A model generated the notes under the pieces. The model saw only the letters and a list, made by a program, of their open reading frames with translations. It was not told where the DNA came from and made no database searches. The translations under genes and the position numbers were made by a program. This document shows, piece after piece, positions 1 through 8,826 of a DNA stretch of 64,000 nucleotides (its first letter is position 1; each line of letters begins with the position of its first letter). Source of the DNA: Streptomyces globosus (lineage in GTDB: Bacteria; Actinomycetota; Actinomycetes; Streptomycetales; Streptomycetaceae); contig NZ_CP030862.1 of the NCBI RefSeq assembly GCF_003325375.1, forward strand, positions 2,545,501 to 2,609,500, in the 5' to 3' direction.

Positions 1-1003
<1,003 letters not shown>

Positions 1004-1032
1004 AGCAGGGGCGCCCCCGCGGGGGCGTAGCG

Positions 1033-1084
1033 GGACAGGGGTCCGCCCCGGCCGGCAGCTGCCGGCCGGGGCGGACCCCTGTCC
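1033..1084. terminator. 52-bp perfect palindrome, bidirectional terminator
   Basis: Two 26-base arms are exact reverse complements with no spacer, beginning GGACAGGGGTCC and centred on CAG/CTG at 1058/1059. It lies between the convergent ends of icd (stop at 1003) and the minus-strand gene ending at 1096, so it can serve both. There is no U-tract, as is usual for GC-rich actinomycete terminators. Confidence 0.8.
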
Positions 1085-1095
1085 GCGGTCGGACG

Positions 1096-1521
1096 TCAGA
1101 GGCGGTGGACGCGCTCCCCCTCGAAGCCGAGCGGGTACCGCCCGGCGGCGAGGATCCGCAGCCCCGGGGCCGCCCCGAGCAGCGCCCGCAGCCAGGCCAC
1201 CGCCTGCGGGGCGAGGAGTTCGGTGCCGTCCAGGACGAGGAGCATGTCGCGCTCCGCGAGCTGCGCGACGGCGGTCGCCGGGCCGCGGTCCAGAGCCGCC
1301 CTCAACTCCCTCACGCCGTAAGGGCGTTCCAGGCGGATGACGGCCGCGCCGTCGCAGAAGTTCGACGGCAGCCGCTCCGCGATCTCCCGTACCAGCAGGC
1401 TGCGCGGCTCCCGGAACCTCCCGGCCACCGTCAGGACGCGGCCCCGCCGCACTGCGGTCAGCAGCCGCGACAGCTCCACCGACGTCGCCGGCAGCGTGCC
1501 GGAGCGACCCGGTTCCCTCAT
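1096..1521 (-). CDS. NB-ARC/STAND-type ATPase domain fragment, degenerate
   Basis: A 141-residue protein resembling only the nucleotide-binding domain of AfsR/LuxR-type STAND regulators. The Walker B-like strand ([11 protein letters not shown]) and the following [18 protein letters not shown] and [12 protein letters not shown] motifs match the family consensus (LLVLDNCEH ... LRVLATSREPLG..GE). The region where the Walker A GxxGxGKT should be reads [12 protein letters not shown] and has lost Gly-Lys-Thr. There is no DNA-binding or TPR part on either side. The ATG at 1521 is preceded by a G-rich run; an in-frame ATG at 1545 is an alternative. Either a short conserved paralogue without nucleotide binding, or a decaying remnant. 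Function unknown. Confidence 0.55.
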   Translation of the reverse strand: MREPGRSGTLPATSVELSRLLTAVRRGRVLTVAGRFREPRSLLVREIAERLPSNFCDGAAVIRLERPYGVRELRAALDRGPATAVAQLAERDMLLVLDGTELLAPQAVAWLRALLGAAPGLRILAAGRYPLGFEGERVHRL

Positions 1522-1872
1522 CGGCACGATGCCCCCCCATTGCATGCGTGTCCATGCGCGACCAAGGGTTGTTTCAAGCCGCGTATGGATGATTATGCGT
1601 CAGTTGGGCTGAAAGGCCAGGGGAATGCCACAGTCCGGAAGAGCCGCCGACACGCCGCGTGAGCACCACCGGAGCACCGGCCGCGGGCGCTCCCGCGCGG
1701 GTGGGGGCACGCGAGCGTACGCCCCGGCGCATCCCCCGCACACCCCGGCGACCGCCGTATCCGGGCTGGGCCGCCCGCTGTACGCGTATCGGCGAACGGT
1801 TGTCCGGAAGCCGGAATTCGGCTCTACTGCTCCTCAGCCGGATGGCGGGCATATTCCAGGAGGGGTGACACG
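1522..1872. other. Intergenic region between NB-ARC fragment and GH71 gene
   Basis: About 350 bp without a supported gene. Around 1567-1600 it is unusually AT-rich for this genome (TTGTTTCAAG, then GTATGGATGATTATG), which suggests promoter sequence for one or both flanking genes. A GGAGGGG ribosome-binding site near 1859-1865 precedes the ATG at 1873. Open frames here lack recognisable protein features. Confidence 0.4.
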
Positions 1873-3621
1873 ATGAGAGCGGACCGGACCACGGCCCGGC
1901 GCGCGGAGCGGCAGGACGGCACCCCTGCCGGACACCGGGCCGGGGGCCGCCGGGCGCGGCGCGCCTCGCACCGGCGCCGGACGGGCCTGCGCCGCCGCCC
2001 CCTGCTGACCCTGCTCCTGTCCGGGTGCCTCTTCGCCGGCTTCGTCGCCGCCGGCATCGCCTGGGAGCCCTTCACGGCCGAGGCAGGCCAGTGGGCGGGC
2101 GCCCCCGGCACCGGCGAACCCCGGTCGGGCACACCCGGCGCGTCCGGATCCGGCCCGTCCGGCAAGGCGGCCCCCGCGCCCGGGAAGAACCGCGGCGGCA
2201 GCGACAAGGGCGCCGAACCCGTACCGGACGCGGGCGACAAGGTCGACAAGCGGCCCGCCGGCGCCCTCCCCTTCGACATGCCCGAGCCCGCCGCACTGCG
2301 CTCCGCGGCCGGCGCCGGCCGGAAGCTCGTCTTCGCCCACTACTTCACGCCCTACCCGCTCTCCCTCGACAACGTCCGCGCCGACAAGGACTACTACACC
2401 CGCAACTACCTCGACCCCGAGGGCGAGAAGGGCAAGCACGAGCGGTACGGGGGCCTCCTGCGCGACCGGCCGCTGCCCGTCACCCCGAAGAGCGGCAACT
2501 GGGAACTCGCCAACCTCCAGCAGGAGGTGCGCACCGCCCGCAGCGCCGGCCTCGACGGCTTCACCCTCGACATGCTCTCCCTCAGCGGCCCCAACTGGGA
2601 GCGCGCCAACCTCCTGATGGAGGCGGCCCGCTCGGTCGACCCCCACTTCAAGATCATGCTGATGCCGGACATGACCTCGCTGAAGACGGACGACCCGGCC
2701 GTCGTCGCCGGAGCCGTCGCCGCCCTGGCCAAGTCGCCGTCCGCCCACCGCCTCGGCGACGGACGGCTCGTCGTCTCCCCCTTCAAGGCCGAGGTCCGCG
2801 ACCCCGCCTGGTGGACCCGCTTCATGGACGCGATGAAGTCCCGGCACGGCATCCGCACCGCACTCGTCCCGACCTTCCTCGACTTCGACTCCCACCACGC
2901 CCGCTTCGCGCCCATCAGCCACGGCTTCTCCGAGTGGGGCTCGCGCAGCTACACCGGCCAGGAGGGCGCCGCACGCGACGTACGCCGCTCCCACGACCTC
3001 GGCAGACTGTGGATGCAGCCCGTCTCCGTCCAGGACGCCCGCCCCAACCAGGGCGTCTTCGACGAGGCCGGCAACACCGCCACCCTGCGCGCCACATGGA
3101 CCCGCGCCATCGACGACGGGGCCGACTGGGTCCAGCTGACCACCTGGAACGACTACTCCGAGGGCACCCAGTTCGCCCCGTCCGTCAACAACGGGCACGC
3201 CTACCTCGACCTGACCTCCTACTACCTCACCCGGTTCAAGACCGGCAGCTGGCCGAAGATCGTCCGCGACACCCTGTACGTCACCGCCCGCACCCAGTTC
3301 GCGGCCGCCGACCCCACCGGCGACCAGTCGCTCGTGATGCGGCTGCGCCGGGGCAGCGCGGCCGCCCGCGACACCGTCGAGGTGCTCAGCTTCCTCAAGG
3401 CCCCGGCGACCGTCCGGACGAAGACCGGCTCGGCCAAGGCCTCCCACCAGGCGCCCGCCGGGCTCCACGCCGAACTCCTCCCGCTGCGCACCGGCACCCA
3501 CGCGGCCGCCGTCGAACGCGGCGGGAAGACGGTCGCCGCGGTGGAGCTGCCGCGCCCGGTACGGGGCAAGGTCGAGGTGCAGGACCTCCAGTACCACGCC
3601 GTCACCAGCGGGCGGAAGTGA
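1873..3621 (+). CDS. Glycoside hydrolase family 71 (alpha-1,3-glucanase-like), membrane-anchored
   Basis: A 582-residue protein predicted to cleave alpha-1,3-glucan (mutanase family) at the cell surface. An Arg-rich cytoplasmic N-terminus is followed by one hydrophobic segment at about residues 43-64, a Gly/Pro/Ser linker to about residue 145, and the GH71 barrel from KLVFAHYFTPYPLS (residue 151). Supporting signatures are LDGFTLDMLS, KIMLMPDMTSL, a catalytic-region SPFKAEVRDPAWW, and WNDYSEG at residue 425, which is typical of GH71. A small beta-rich tail follows. AGGAGGGG sits before the ATG. It is monocistronic; the aminotransferase follows after 99 bp. Substrate is inferred from family only. 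Confidence 0.85.
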   Translation: MRADRTTARRAERQDGTPAGHRAGGRRARRASHRRRTGLRRRPLLTLLLSGCLFAGFVAAGIAWEPFTAEAGQWAGAPGTGEPRSGTPGASGSGPSGKAAPAPGKNRGGSDKGAEPVPDAGDKVDKRPAGALPFDMPEPAALRSAAGAGRKLVFAHYFTPYPLSLDNVRADKDYYTRNYLDPEGEKGKHERYGGLLRDRPLPVTPKSGNWELANLQQEVRTARSAGLDGFTLDMLSLSGPNWERANLLMEAARSVDPHFKIMLMPDMTSLKTDDPAVVAGAVAALAKSPSAHRLGDGRLVVSPFKAEVRDPAWWTRFMDAMKSRHGIRTALVPTFLDFDSHHARFAPISHGFSEWGSRSYTGQEGAARDVRRSHDLGRLWMQPVSVQDARPNQGVFDEAGNTATLRATWTRAIDDGADWVQLTTWNDYSEGTQFAPSVNNGHAYLDLTSYYLTRFKTGSWPKIVRDTLYVTARTQFAAADPTGDQSLVMRLRRGSAAARDTVEVLSFLKAPATVRTKTGSAKASHQAPAGLHAELLPLRTGTHAAAVERGGKTVAAVELPRPVRGKVEVQDLQYHAVTSGRK

Positions 3622-3720
3622 CCCCGGCACCGGCCACCCTGGCGGGATTGGCCCTTCCGGGCCGCCCCGCCGCCCGCGGATGATCCTGCGGACGACCGCA
3701 CGTCCACCAGCGGAGGACCC

Positions 3721-4992
3721 GTGACCCAGCCGACGAGCCCCACCGGCGGCAGCCCGACCAGCCCGAGCAGCACCGCCACCGGCCCGAGCAGCACCGCCAC
3801 CGGCCCGAGCCGCACCGCGACCGGCCCGGACAGCAGCCCGGCCGGCGCCGGCCCCGGCAGTCCCGCCGTGTTCCCCGGCGGGCCCGCCCTGTTCCGCCTC
3901 GACCCGGCGGTCGCCCACCTCAACCACGGCTCCTTCGGCGCCGTCCCGATCCCGGTGCAGGAGGCCCAGGCGGCGCTGCGCGACGAGGCCCACGCCGACC
4001 CCGACGCCTTCTTCGTGGGCGCCCCCGACCGGATCGCCGCCGCCCGCGCCCGGATCGCCGCCCACCTGGGCGCCGACCCCGACGGCATCGCCCTCGTCTC
4101 CAACGCCACCGAGGGCGCCAACCTCGCACTCGCGGCGATCCCCCTGGCCGACGGCGACGAGGTCCTCGTCACCGACCACGGCTACGGCACCGTCACCGCG
4201 GCCGCCGCCCGCCGCGCCACCGTCACCACCGCCGCCCTCGACCCGTACCTCCCCGACGAGGACGCCGTCCGCGAGGCCGTCCTGGCCGCCGTGACGCCCC
4301 GTACGAGGGTCGCCCTCCTCGACCACATCAGCTCGCCCACCGCCCGGACCGTCGCCACCCCGCGGCTCCTCGCCGAACTCGCCGACCGCGGCATCACCAC
4401 CGTCGTCGACGGCGCCCACGCCCCCGGCATGCTCGCCGACCCGCTCGCCGTCGGCGCCGACTTCTACTTCGGCAACCTCCACAAGTGGGGCTACGCCCCC
4501 TCCGGCACCGCGGTCCTGGCCGTCGCCCCCGCCCACCGCGGCCGCGTCCGGGCCCTCGTCCCCTCCTGGGAGGACGCGCACGGCTTCCCGCGCTCCGTCG
4601 AGAACCGGGCCACCGCCGACTACACCGGCTGGCTCGCCGCCCCCGAGGGGCTGGACCTCCTCGCCCGCCTCGACGCCGCCAAGGTCCGCGCCCACAACAG
4701 CGCCCTCGCCGCGCACGGCGCGGCCCTGCTCGCCGAACTCCCGCAGCTCACCCCGCTCCCGTGGGGAGAAGGCCTCGCCATGCGCTCCCTGCGCCTCCCG
4801 CCCGGCATCGCCGAGACGCCGGAGGCCGCCCGCGCGCTGCGCGAGCGGATGGCCGCCGAGCACGGCATCCGGATCCTCGTCTGGCCCTGGGCGGGCGGCG
4901 GCGGCATCCGCGTGTGCGGGCAGCTCTACAACCGCCCCGAGGAGTACGAGCGCCTCGCCGCCGTCCTCCCCGGCTTCCTCAGCGGCGCCTGA
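3721..4992 (+). CDS. Class V aminotransferase-fold PLP enzyme (isopenicillin-N-epimerase-like)
   Basis: A 423-residue PLP enzyme of the class V (NifS/IPN epimerase-like) fold. The signature FRLDPAVAHLNHGSFGAVP starts the catalytic domain at about residue 60, VSNATEGANLAL forms the phosphate-binding part, VVDGAHAPG carries the PLP-contacting Asp, and the Schiff-base Lys is K255 in GNLHKWGYAP. The first 45 residues are low complexity: a heptapeptide close to PSSTATG occurs three times, encoded by a 21-bp tandem repeat. The start is GTG. The 3' end overlaps the convergent cobF by 14 bp. Substrate cannot be read from sequence; racemase, desulfurase-like or transaminase activity are all possible. 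Confidence 0.85.
   Translation: MTQPTSPTGGSPTSPSSTATGPSSTATGPSRTATGPDSSPAGAGPGSPAVFPGGPALFRLDPAVAHLNHGSFGAVPIPVQEAQAALRDEAHADPDAFFVGAPDRIAAARARIAAHLGADPDGIALVSNATEGANLALAAIPLADGDEVLVTDHGYGTVTAAAARRATVTTAALDPYLPDEDAVREAVLAAVTPRTRVALLDHISSPTARTVATPRLLAELADRGITTVVDGAHAPGMLADPLAVGADFYFGNLHKWGYAPSGTAVLAVAPAHRGRVRALVPSWEDAHGFPRSVENRATADYTGWLAAPEGLDLLARLDAAKVRAHNSALAAHGAALLAELPQLTPLPWGEGLAMRSLRLPPGIAETPEAARALRERMAAEHGIRILVWPWAGGGGIRVCGQLYNRPEEYERLAAVLPGFLSGA
3760..3822 (+). repeat. 21-bp tandem repeat (3 copies) in the aminotransferase N-terminus
   Basis: Three consecutive copies of a unit close to GGCCCGAGCAGCACCGCCAC (plus one C) begin at about 3760, 3781 and 3802; the third has two substitutions. 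They encode a Pro/Ser/Thr/Ala/Gly heptapeptide array upstream of the conserved fold, so the N-terminal length probably varies between strains. Confidence 0.75.
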
Positions 4993-5731
4993 GCAGGTAC
5001 GTGTCCATGATCCAGCCCTTGCGGGCGCGGGCCTCCGTACGCAGCTCCTCGATCCGGCCCGCCACCTCCGCGAGCCGGCCCTGCACCAGGATCTCGTCCG
5101 GGGTGCCCACGTAGGCGCCCCAGTAGATGTACGCGTCCTGGTCGAGGTGGGCCGTGAAGGCGTGCCGCGCGTCCAGCATCACCACCACGTCGTCGGCGTC
5201 CTGCGGCCAGCCCTCGGCCAGGCGGCGCCCCGTGGTGATCTGGACCGGGCGCCCGACCCGGTTCAGCGTCGTGCGGTGCCGGGCCAGCAGCGAGGAGATG
5301 CTGCTGACGCCCGGCACCACCTCGTACGCGAACGCCACCCGGCCGCGCTCCAGCACCTCGTCGAGGATCGCGAGGGTGGAGTCGTACAGCGACGGATCGC
5401 CCCACACCAGGAACGCGCCCGTCTCGCCCTCGGCGAGGTCCTCCGCGATGAACCGCTCGAAGATCTCCGCCCGCGCGCTGCGCCACCCGTCCACCGTCGG
5501 CGCGTACTGCTCCGGGGTGCGGTCCCGGTCCGGGTCCCGGCCCTCCACCAGCCGGTGGCCGGGGCGGGCGTGCTCGTCGAGCATCGCGCGCCGCAGCCCC
5601 GTCAGGTCCGCCTTCTCCTCGCCCTTCTCCAGGATGAGGAACGCGTCCGCCGCGCCGATCGCCCTGACCGCCTGGAGGGTCAGGTGTTCCGGGTCGCCCG
5701 CGCCTATGCCGATCACTGAGAACTTCTTCAC
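4979..5731 (-). CDS. cobF: Precorrin-6A synthase (deacetylating), CobF
   Basis: SAM-dependent C1-methyltransferase of aerobic cobalamin synthesis that removes the acetyl group at C1 and methylates precorrin-5 to give precorrin-6A; cytoplasmic. 250 residues, the normal CobF length. The N-terminal KKFSVIGIGAGDPEHLTLQA is the tetrapyrrole-methylase SAM-binding loop; FLVWGDPSLYDSTL and VVPGVSSISSLLARH are the second and third family motifs. The start is GTG at 5731; no ribosome-binding site is visible and only 18 bp separate it from the divergent lutA. The 3' end overlaps the aminotransferase gene. It stands alone, away from other cob genes in this window, but links to the B12-sensing metE at 13 kb. 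Confidence 0.92.
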   Translation of the reverse strand: MKKFSVIGIGAGDPEHLTLQAVRAIGAADAFLILEKGEEKADLTGLRRAMLDEHARPGHRLVEGRDPDRDRTPEQYAPTVDGWRSARAEIFERFIAEDLAEGETGAFLVWGDPSLYDSTLAILDEVLERGRVAFAYEVVPGVSSISSLLARHRTTLNRVGRPVQITTGRRLAEGWPQDADDVVVMLDARHAFTAHLDQDAYIYWGAYVGTPDEILVQGRLAEVAGRIEELRTEARARKGWIMDTYLLRRR

Positions 5732-5749
5732 GCGGCTATTCTGCCCGTC
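5732..5749. promoter_or_regulatory. 18-bp divergent promoter between cobF and lutA
   Basis: Only 18 bp separate the two start codons. On the plus strand TATTCT (5737-5742) matches the TANNNT -10 of actinobacterial leaderless genes and lies 7 nt before the lutA ATG. Read on the minus strand the overlapping CAGAAT (5743-5738) lies 6 nt before the cobF GTG. Neither gene has room for a Shine-Dalgarno sequence outside its neighbour. Inference: both transcripts are leaderless or nearly so and compete for the same site. Confidence 0.5.
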
Positions 5750-6505
5750 ATGCGAGCCGCGCTGTTCGTCACCTGCGTCAACGACGCGCTCCACCCCCGC
5801 ACCGGGGTGGCCGCCGTCCGCCTGCTGGAGCGGCTCGGGGTCGAGGTGGACTTCCCGGCCGCCCAGAGCTGCTGCGGGCAGCCGCAGTACAACACCGGCC
5901 ACCGCCGCGAGGCCGAACCGCTGCTGCGCCGCACCGCCGAGGCCTTCGCCGGCCACCGCTACGTCGTCACCCCGTCCGGCTCCTGCACCGCCATGGTCCG
6001 CGGCCACTACCCGCGCATCGGGCGGCTCGCCCGGCAGGAGGGCCGCGGAGGCCGGCTGGAGGCGTACGCGGAGGACCTGGCGCCGCGGGTGTACGAGCTG
6101 TCCGAGTTCCTGGTGGACGTGCTCGGGGTGACCGACGTCGGCGCGTACTACCCGCACACCGTCGCCTACCACCCCTCCTGCCACGGGCTGCGCGGGCTCG
6201 GCCTGGGGGAGCGGCCGCGCCGGCTCCTCGCCGCGGTCAAGGGGCTGGAGCTCGTCGAACTGCCCGGCGCGGAGGAGTGCTGCGGCTTCGGCGGCACGTT
6301 CGCCGTGAAGAACCCGGACGTGTCCGCGGCGATGGGCGCCGACAAGGCCGCGGCGGCTGCCGCCGCGGGGGCCGGGGTGCTGTGCGGCGGCGACACCTCC
6401 TGCCTCGTCCACCTCGACGGCATCCTGCGCCGCACCGGTTCGCCTGTACGGACCGTGCACCTGGCCGAGATCCTGGCCTCGACCGAGGAGGAACCGCTCG
6501 TATGA
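5750..6505 (+). CDS. lutA: L-lactate utilisation (Fe-S)-binding protein LutA
   Basis: 251-residue member of the CCG-domain (GlpC/LutA) family, one of three subunits of the LutABC iron-sulfur complex that oxidises L-lactate to pyruvate. The two Cys-rich CCG domains are visible: QSCCGQPQYNTGHR with a later GSC in the first half, and YHPSCHGLRG followed by EECCGFGGTF and GGDTSC in the second. Family length is normal. The ATG follows the TATTCT element by 7 nt, so it is probably leaderless. It overlaps lutB by 4 bp (ATGA), indicating translational coupling. No lactate permease is adjacent. Confidence 0.9.
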   Translation: MRAALFVTCVNDALHPRTGVAAVRLLERLGVEVDFPAAQSCCGQPQYNTGHRREAEPLLRRTAEAFAGHRYVVTPSGSCTAMVRGHYPRIGRLARQEGRGGRLEAYAEDLAPRVYELSEFLVDVLGVTDVGAYYPHTVAYHPSCHGLRGLGLGERPRRLLAAVKGLELVELPGAEECCGFGGTFAVKNPDVSAAMGADKAAAAAAAGAGVLCGGDTSCLVHLDGILRRTGSPVRTVHLAEILASTEEEPLV

Positions 6506-8037
6506 CGACCCGCGGAACGCAGGCGGCAGACGGCCCGCAGGCGGCCCTCCCCGGCACGCCCGCCTTCCCCGAGGCCGCGCGCCGCGCCGTCCACGACCCC
6601 GTCCTGCGCGCCAACCTGCGGCACGCCACGCACACCATCCGCGGCCGCCGCGCCCGGGCCGTCGCCGAACTCGCCGACTGGGACCGGCTCCGCGCCGCAG
6701 GCAAGGCGATCAAGGACCACACGCTGCGCCACCTCGACCGCTACCTGGTGCAGCTGGAGGAGTCCGTCACGGCGGCGGGCGGCACCGTCCACTGGGCGGT
6801 CGACGCGGCCGAGGCCTGCCGCATCGTCACCCGGCTGGTCCAGGCCACCGGCGAGCGCGAGGTCGTCAAGGTCAAGTCGATGGCCACCCAGGAGATCAGC
6901 CTGAACGAAGCCCTGGAGGAGGCCGGGATCGCCGCGTACGAGACCGACCTCGCCGAGCTCATCGTGCAGCTCGGCCACGACCGGCCCTCCCACATCCTCG
7001 TCCCCGCGATCCACCGCAACCGCGGCGAGATCCGGGACCTCTTCGCGCGGGAGATGGGCCGCTGGGGGCGCCCCGCCCCCGACGGCCTCGGCGACGACCC
7101 GCGGGAACTCGCCGAGGCGGCCCGCCGCCACCTGCGGGAGAAGTTCCTGCGGGCCGGGGTCGCCGTGTCCGGCGCGAACTTCATGGTCGCGGAGACCGGC
7201 ACCCTCGTCGTGTTCGAGTCCGAGGGGAACGGCCGGATGTGCCTGACCCTGCCCGAGACGCTGATCTCCGTCGTCGGCATCGAGAAGGTCGTCCCGACCT
7301 TCCGCGACCTGGAGGTCTTCCTCCAGACGCTGCCCCGCTCCTCCACCGCCGAGCGGATGAACCCGTACACGACCATGTGGACCGGCACCGCCGGCGGGGA
7401 CGGGCCCTCCGCGTTCCACCTCGTCCTCCTCGACAACGGCCGCACCGACACCCTCGCCGACGCGGTCGGCCGCCAGGCGCTGCGCTGCATCCGCTGCTCC
7501 GCCTGCCTGAACGTCTGCCCCGTCTACGAGCGGGCCGGCGGCCACGCCTACGGCTCCGTCTACCCCGGCCCGATCGGCGCCGTCCTCAGCCCCCAACTGC
7601 GGGGCACCGGCAGCCCCGTCGACGCGTCGCTGCCGTTCGCGTCCACGCTGTGCGGGGCCTGCGAGGAGGTGTGCCCCGTCGCCATCGACATCCCCGAGAT
7701 CCTCGTCCACCTGCGGGAACGCATCGTCCAAGGCGGCCCGGCCACCCGCGAGGGGGTCCGCGTACGGATCCGGCCCGCCCGCGGCCACGCCGCCGAACGG
7801 GCCGCCCTGCGGGCCGCCCGACTGCTGCTCGACCACCCCGGCGCCCTGCGGGCGGGGGAGCGGCTGCTGGCCCGCGCACGCCGCCTGCGGCCGCGCCGGC
7901 TGCCCGGACCGGGCCGGGCCTGGACCGACAGCCGCGACCTGCCCGAACCACCCGAACAGCCCTTCCGTGACTGGTGGGCGCAGCGGGAACGACAAGACCG
8001 GACACCACGGCGGCAGGACCAGGCAGGCACACCGTGA
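6502..8037 (+). CDS. lutB: L-lactate utilisation iron-sulfur protein LutB
   Basis: 511 residues: an LUD domain (about residues 60-320, with NFMVAETGTLVVFESEGN and the SSTAERMNPYTTMW motif) followed by a two-cluster ferredoxin-like region. The cysteines are CIRCSACLNVC from residue 329 and CGACEEVC from residue 384, as expected for two 4Fe-4S clusters. A basic Arg/Ala-rich C-terminal extension of about 110 residues follows. It works with LutA and LutC in lactate oxidation to pyruvate. The ATG overlaps the lutA stop. Its stop lies in a GTGA that opens the first of two tiny in-frame mini-ORFs before lutC. Confidence 0.9.
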   Translation: MTTRGTQAADGPQAALPGTPAFPEAARRAVHDPVLRANLRHATHTIRGRRARAVAELADWDRLRAAGKAIKDHTLRHLDRYLVQLEESVTAAGGTVHWAVDAAEACRIVTRLVQATGEREVVKVKSMATQEISLNEALEEAGIAAYETDLAELIVQLGHDRPSHILVPAIHRNRGEIRDLFAREMGRWGRPAPDGLGDDPRELAEAARRHLREKFLRAGVAVSGANFMVAETGTLVVFESEGNGRMCLTLPETLISVVGIEKVVPTFRDLEVFLQTLPRSSTAERMNPYTTMWTGTAGGDGPSAFHLVLLDNGRTDTLADAVGRQALRCIRCSACLNVCPVYERAGGHAYGSVYPGPIGAVLSPQLRGTGSPVDASLPFASTLCGACEEVCPVAIDIPEILVHLRERIVQGGPATREGVRVRIRPARGHAAERAALRAARLLLDHPGALRAGERLLARARRLRPRRLPGPGRAWTDSRDLPEPPEQPFRDWWAQRERQDRTPRRQDQAGTP

Positions 8038-8083
8038 CACGCGAGGGGGACACACCATGACAGGCGAGGGAGGCACACCGTGA
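8034..8083 (+). repeat. 23-bp tandem repeat creating two coupled 8-codon mini-ORFs
   Basis: The lutB-lutC junction is a tandem duplication with a period of 23 bp (start codons at 8034, 8057 and 8080). The lutB stop is in a GTGA whose GTG opens a frame reading MTREGDTP and stop (8034-8060). That stop lies in an ATGA opening MTGEGGTP and stop (8057-8083), whose stop lies in the GTGA that opens lutC. Each junction overlaps by 4 bp. A GAGGG-like element precedes each downstream start, so the chain could be translated by termination-reinitiation. All three copies can be read directly from the sequence. Confidence 0.7.
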
Positions 8084-8760
8084 CGAGCAGGGACGTCATC
8101 CTGGCCCGCATCCGGCGGGCCGGGGCCGCCGGCGCCACTGGGCCCACCGGGGCCGAAGCGCCCATTCCGCGGGACTACCTCCGCGTCCACGGCGAGCGCA
8201 CCCCCGCCGAATCCGCCGACCTGCTCGCCGCAAACCTCGCCGAGTACCGCGCCCACGTCCACCGCACCGCCGACGACGGCCTCCCCGCCCTCCTGGCCCG
8301 GCTGCTGGCCCGGCGCGGCACCCGCACCGTCCTCGTCCCGGCCGGCCTGCCCCTGTACTGGCTCGCCGACGCGGCCGCCACGCACGTACCCGACCGCGCC
8401 GCGGCCACCCCGTACGAATTCGACGCCGTGGACAGCGTGGTCACCGGCTGCGCCCTGGCCGTCGCCGAGACCGGGACGCTCGTCCTCGACGGCGGCCCCG
8501 CGCAGGGCCGGCGCCGCATCACCCTGATCCCGGACCACCACGTGTGCGTGGTCCGCGTCCCGGACCAGGTCGTCGACTCGGTGCCGCAGGCCCTGGAACG
8601 CCTGGACCCGACCCGCCCGCTGACGTGGATCTCCGGCCCCTCCGCGACCAGCGACATCGAACTGGACCGCGTGGAGGGCGTCCACGGCCCCCGCACCCTG
8701 GACGTCATCCTCGCCACCACCCCGACACCCCCGACGGCGGCCCCGCACACGCAGCCCTGA
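8080..8760 (+). CDS. lutC: LUD-domain lactate utilisation protein LutC
   Basis: 226-residue LUD (YkgG/LutC) protein, third member of the lactate oxidase complex. Seen: VILARIRRAG at the start, EYRAHVHR, and the conserved VAVAETGTLVLDGG stretch near residue 130, followed by LIPDHHVCVVRVPDQVV and WISGPSATSDIELDRVEGVHGP at the end, a strong LUD signature. The GTG start is favoured over ATG 8057 because the latter is out of frame and ends after 8 codons. It is the last gene of the lutABC operon and faces the DUF309 gene. Confidence 0.9.
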   Translation: MTSRDVILARIRRAGAAGATGPTGAEAPIPRDYLRVHGERTPAESADLLAANLAEYRAHVHRTADDGLPALLARLLARRGTRTVLVPAGLPLYWLADAAATHVPDRAAATPYEFDAVDSVVTGCALAVAETGTLVLDGGPAQGRRRITLIPDHHVCVVRVPDQVVDSVPQALERLDPTRPLTWISGPSATSDIELDRVEGVHGPRTLDVILATTPTPPTAAPHTQP

Positions 8761-8826
8761 CCACCCCACCTCGGCCATGCCGCCCGCCGCGCCCTCCCCG
8801 GCCCCGGCCGGTGAGGAAGGGCCGGC

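Noticed and set aside
1834..4863. A minus-strand open frame of about 1000 codons opposite the GH71 and aminotransferase genes
   Set aside because: It is the antisense of two well-supported genes; composition is Gly/Val/Arg-rich without any domain, a common artefact of GC-rich DNA.
8057..8083. ATG 8057 as the start of lutC
   Set aside because: It is in another frame and terminates after eight codons; GTG 8080 gives the conserved protein.
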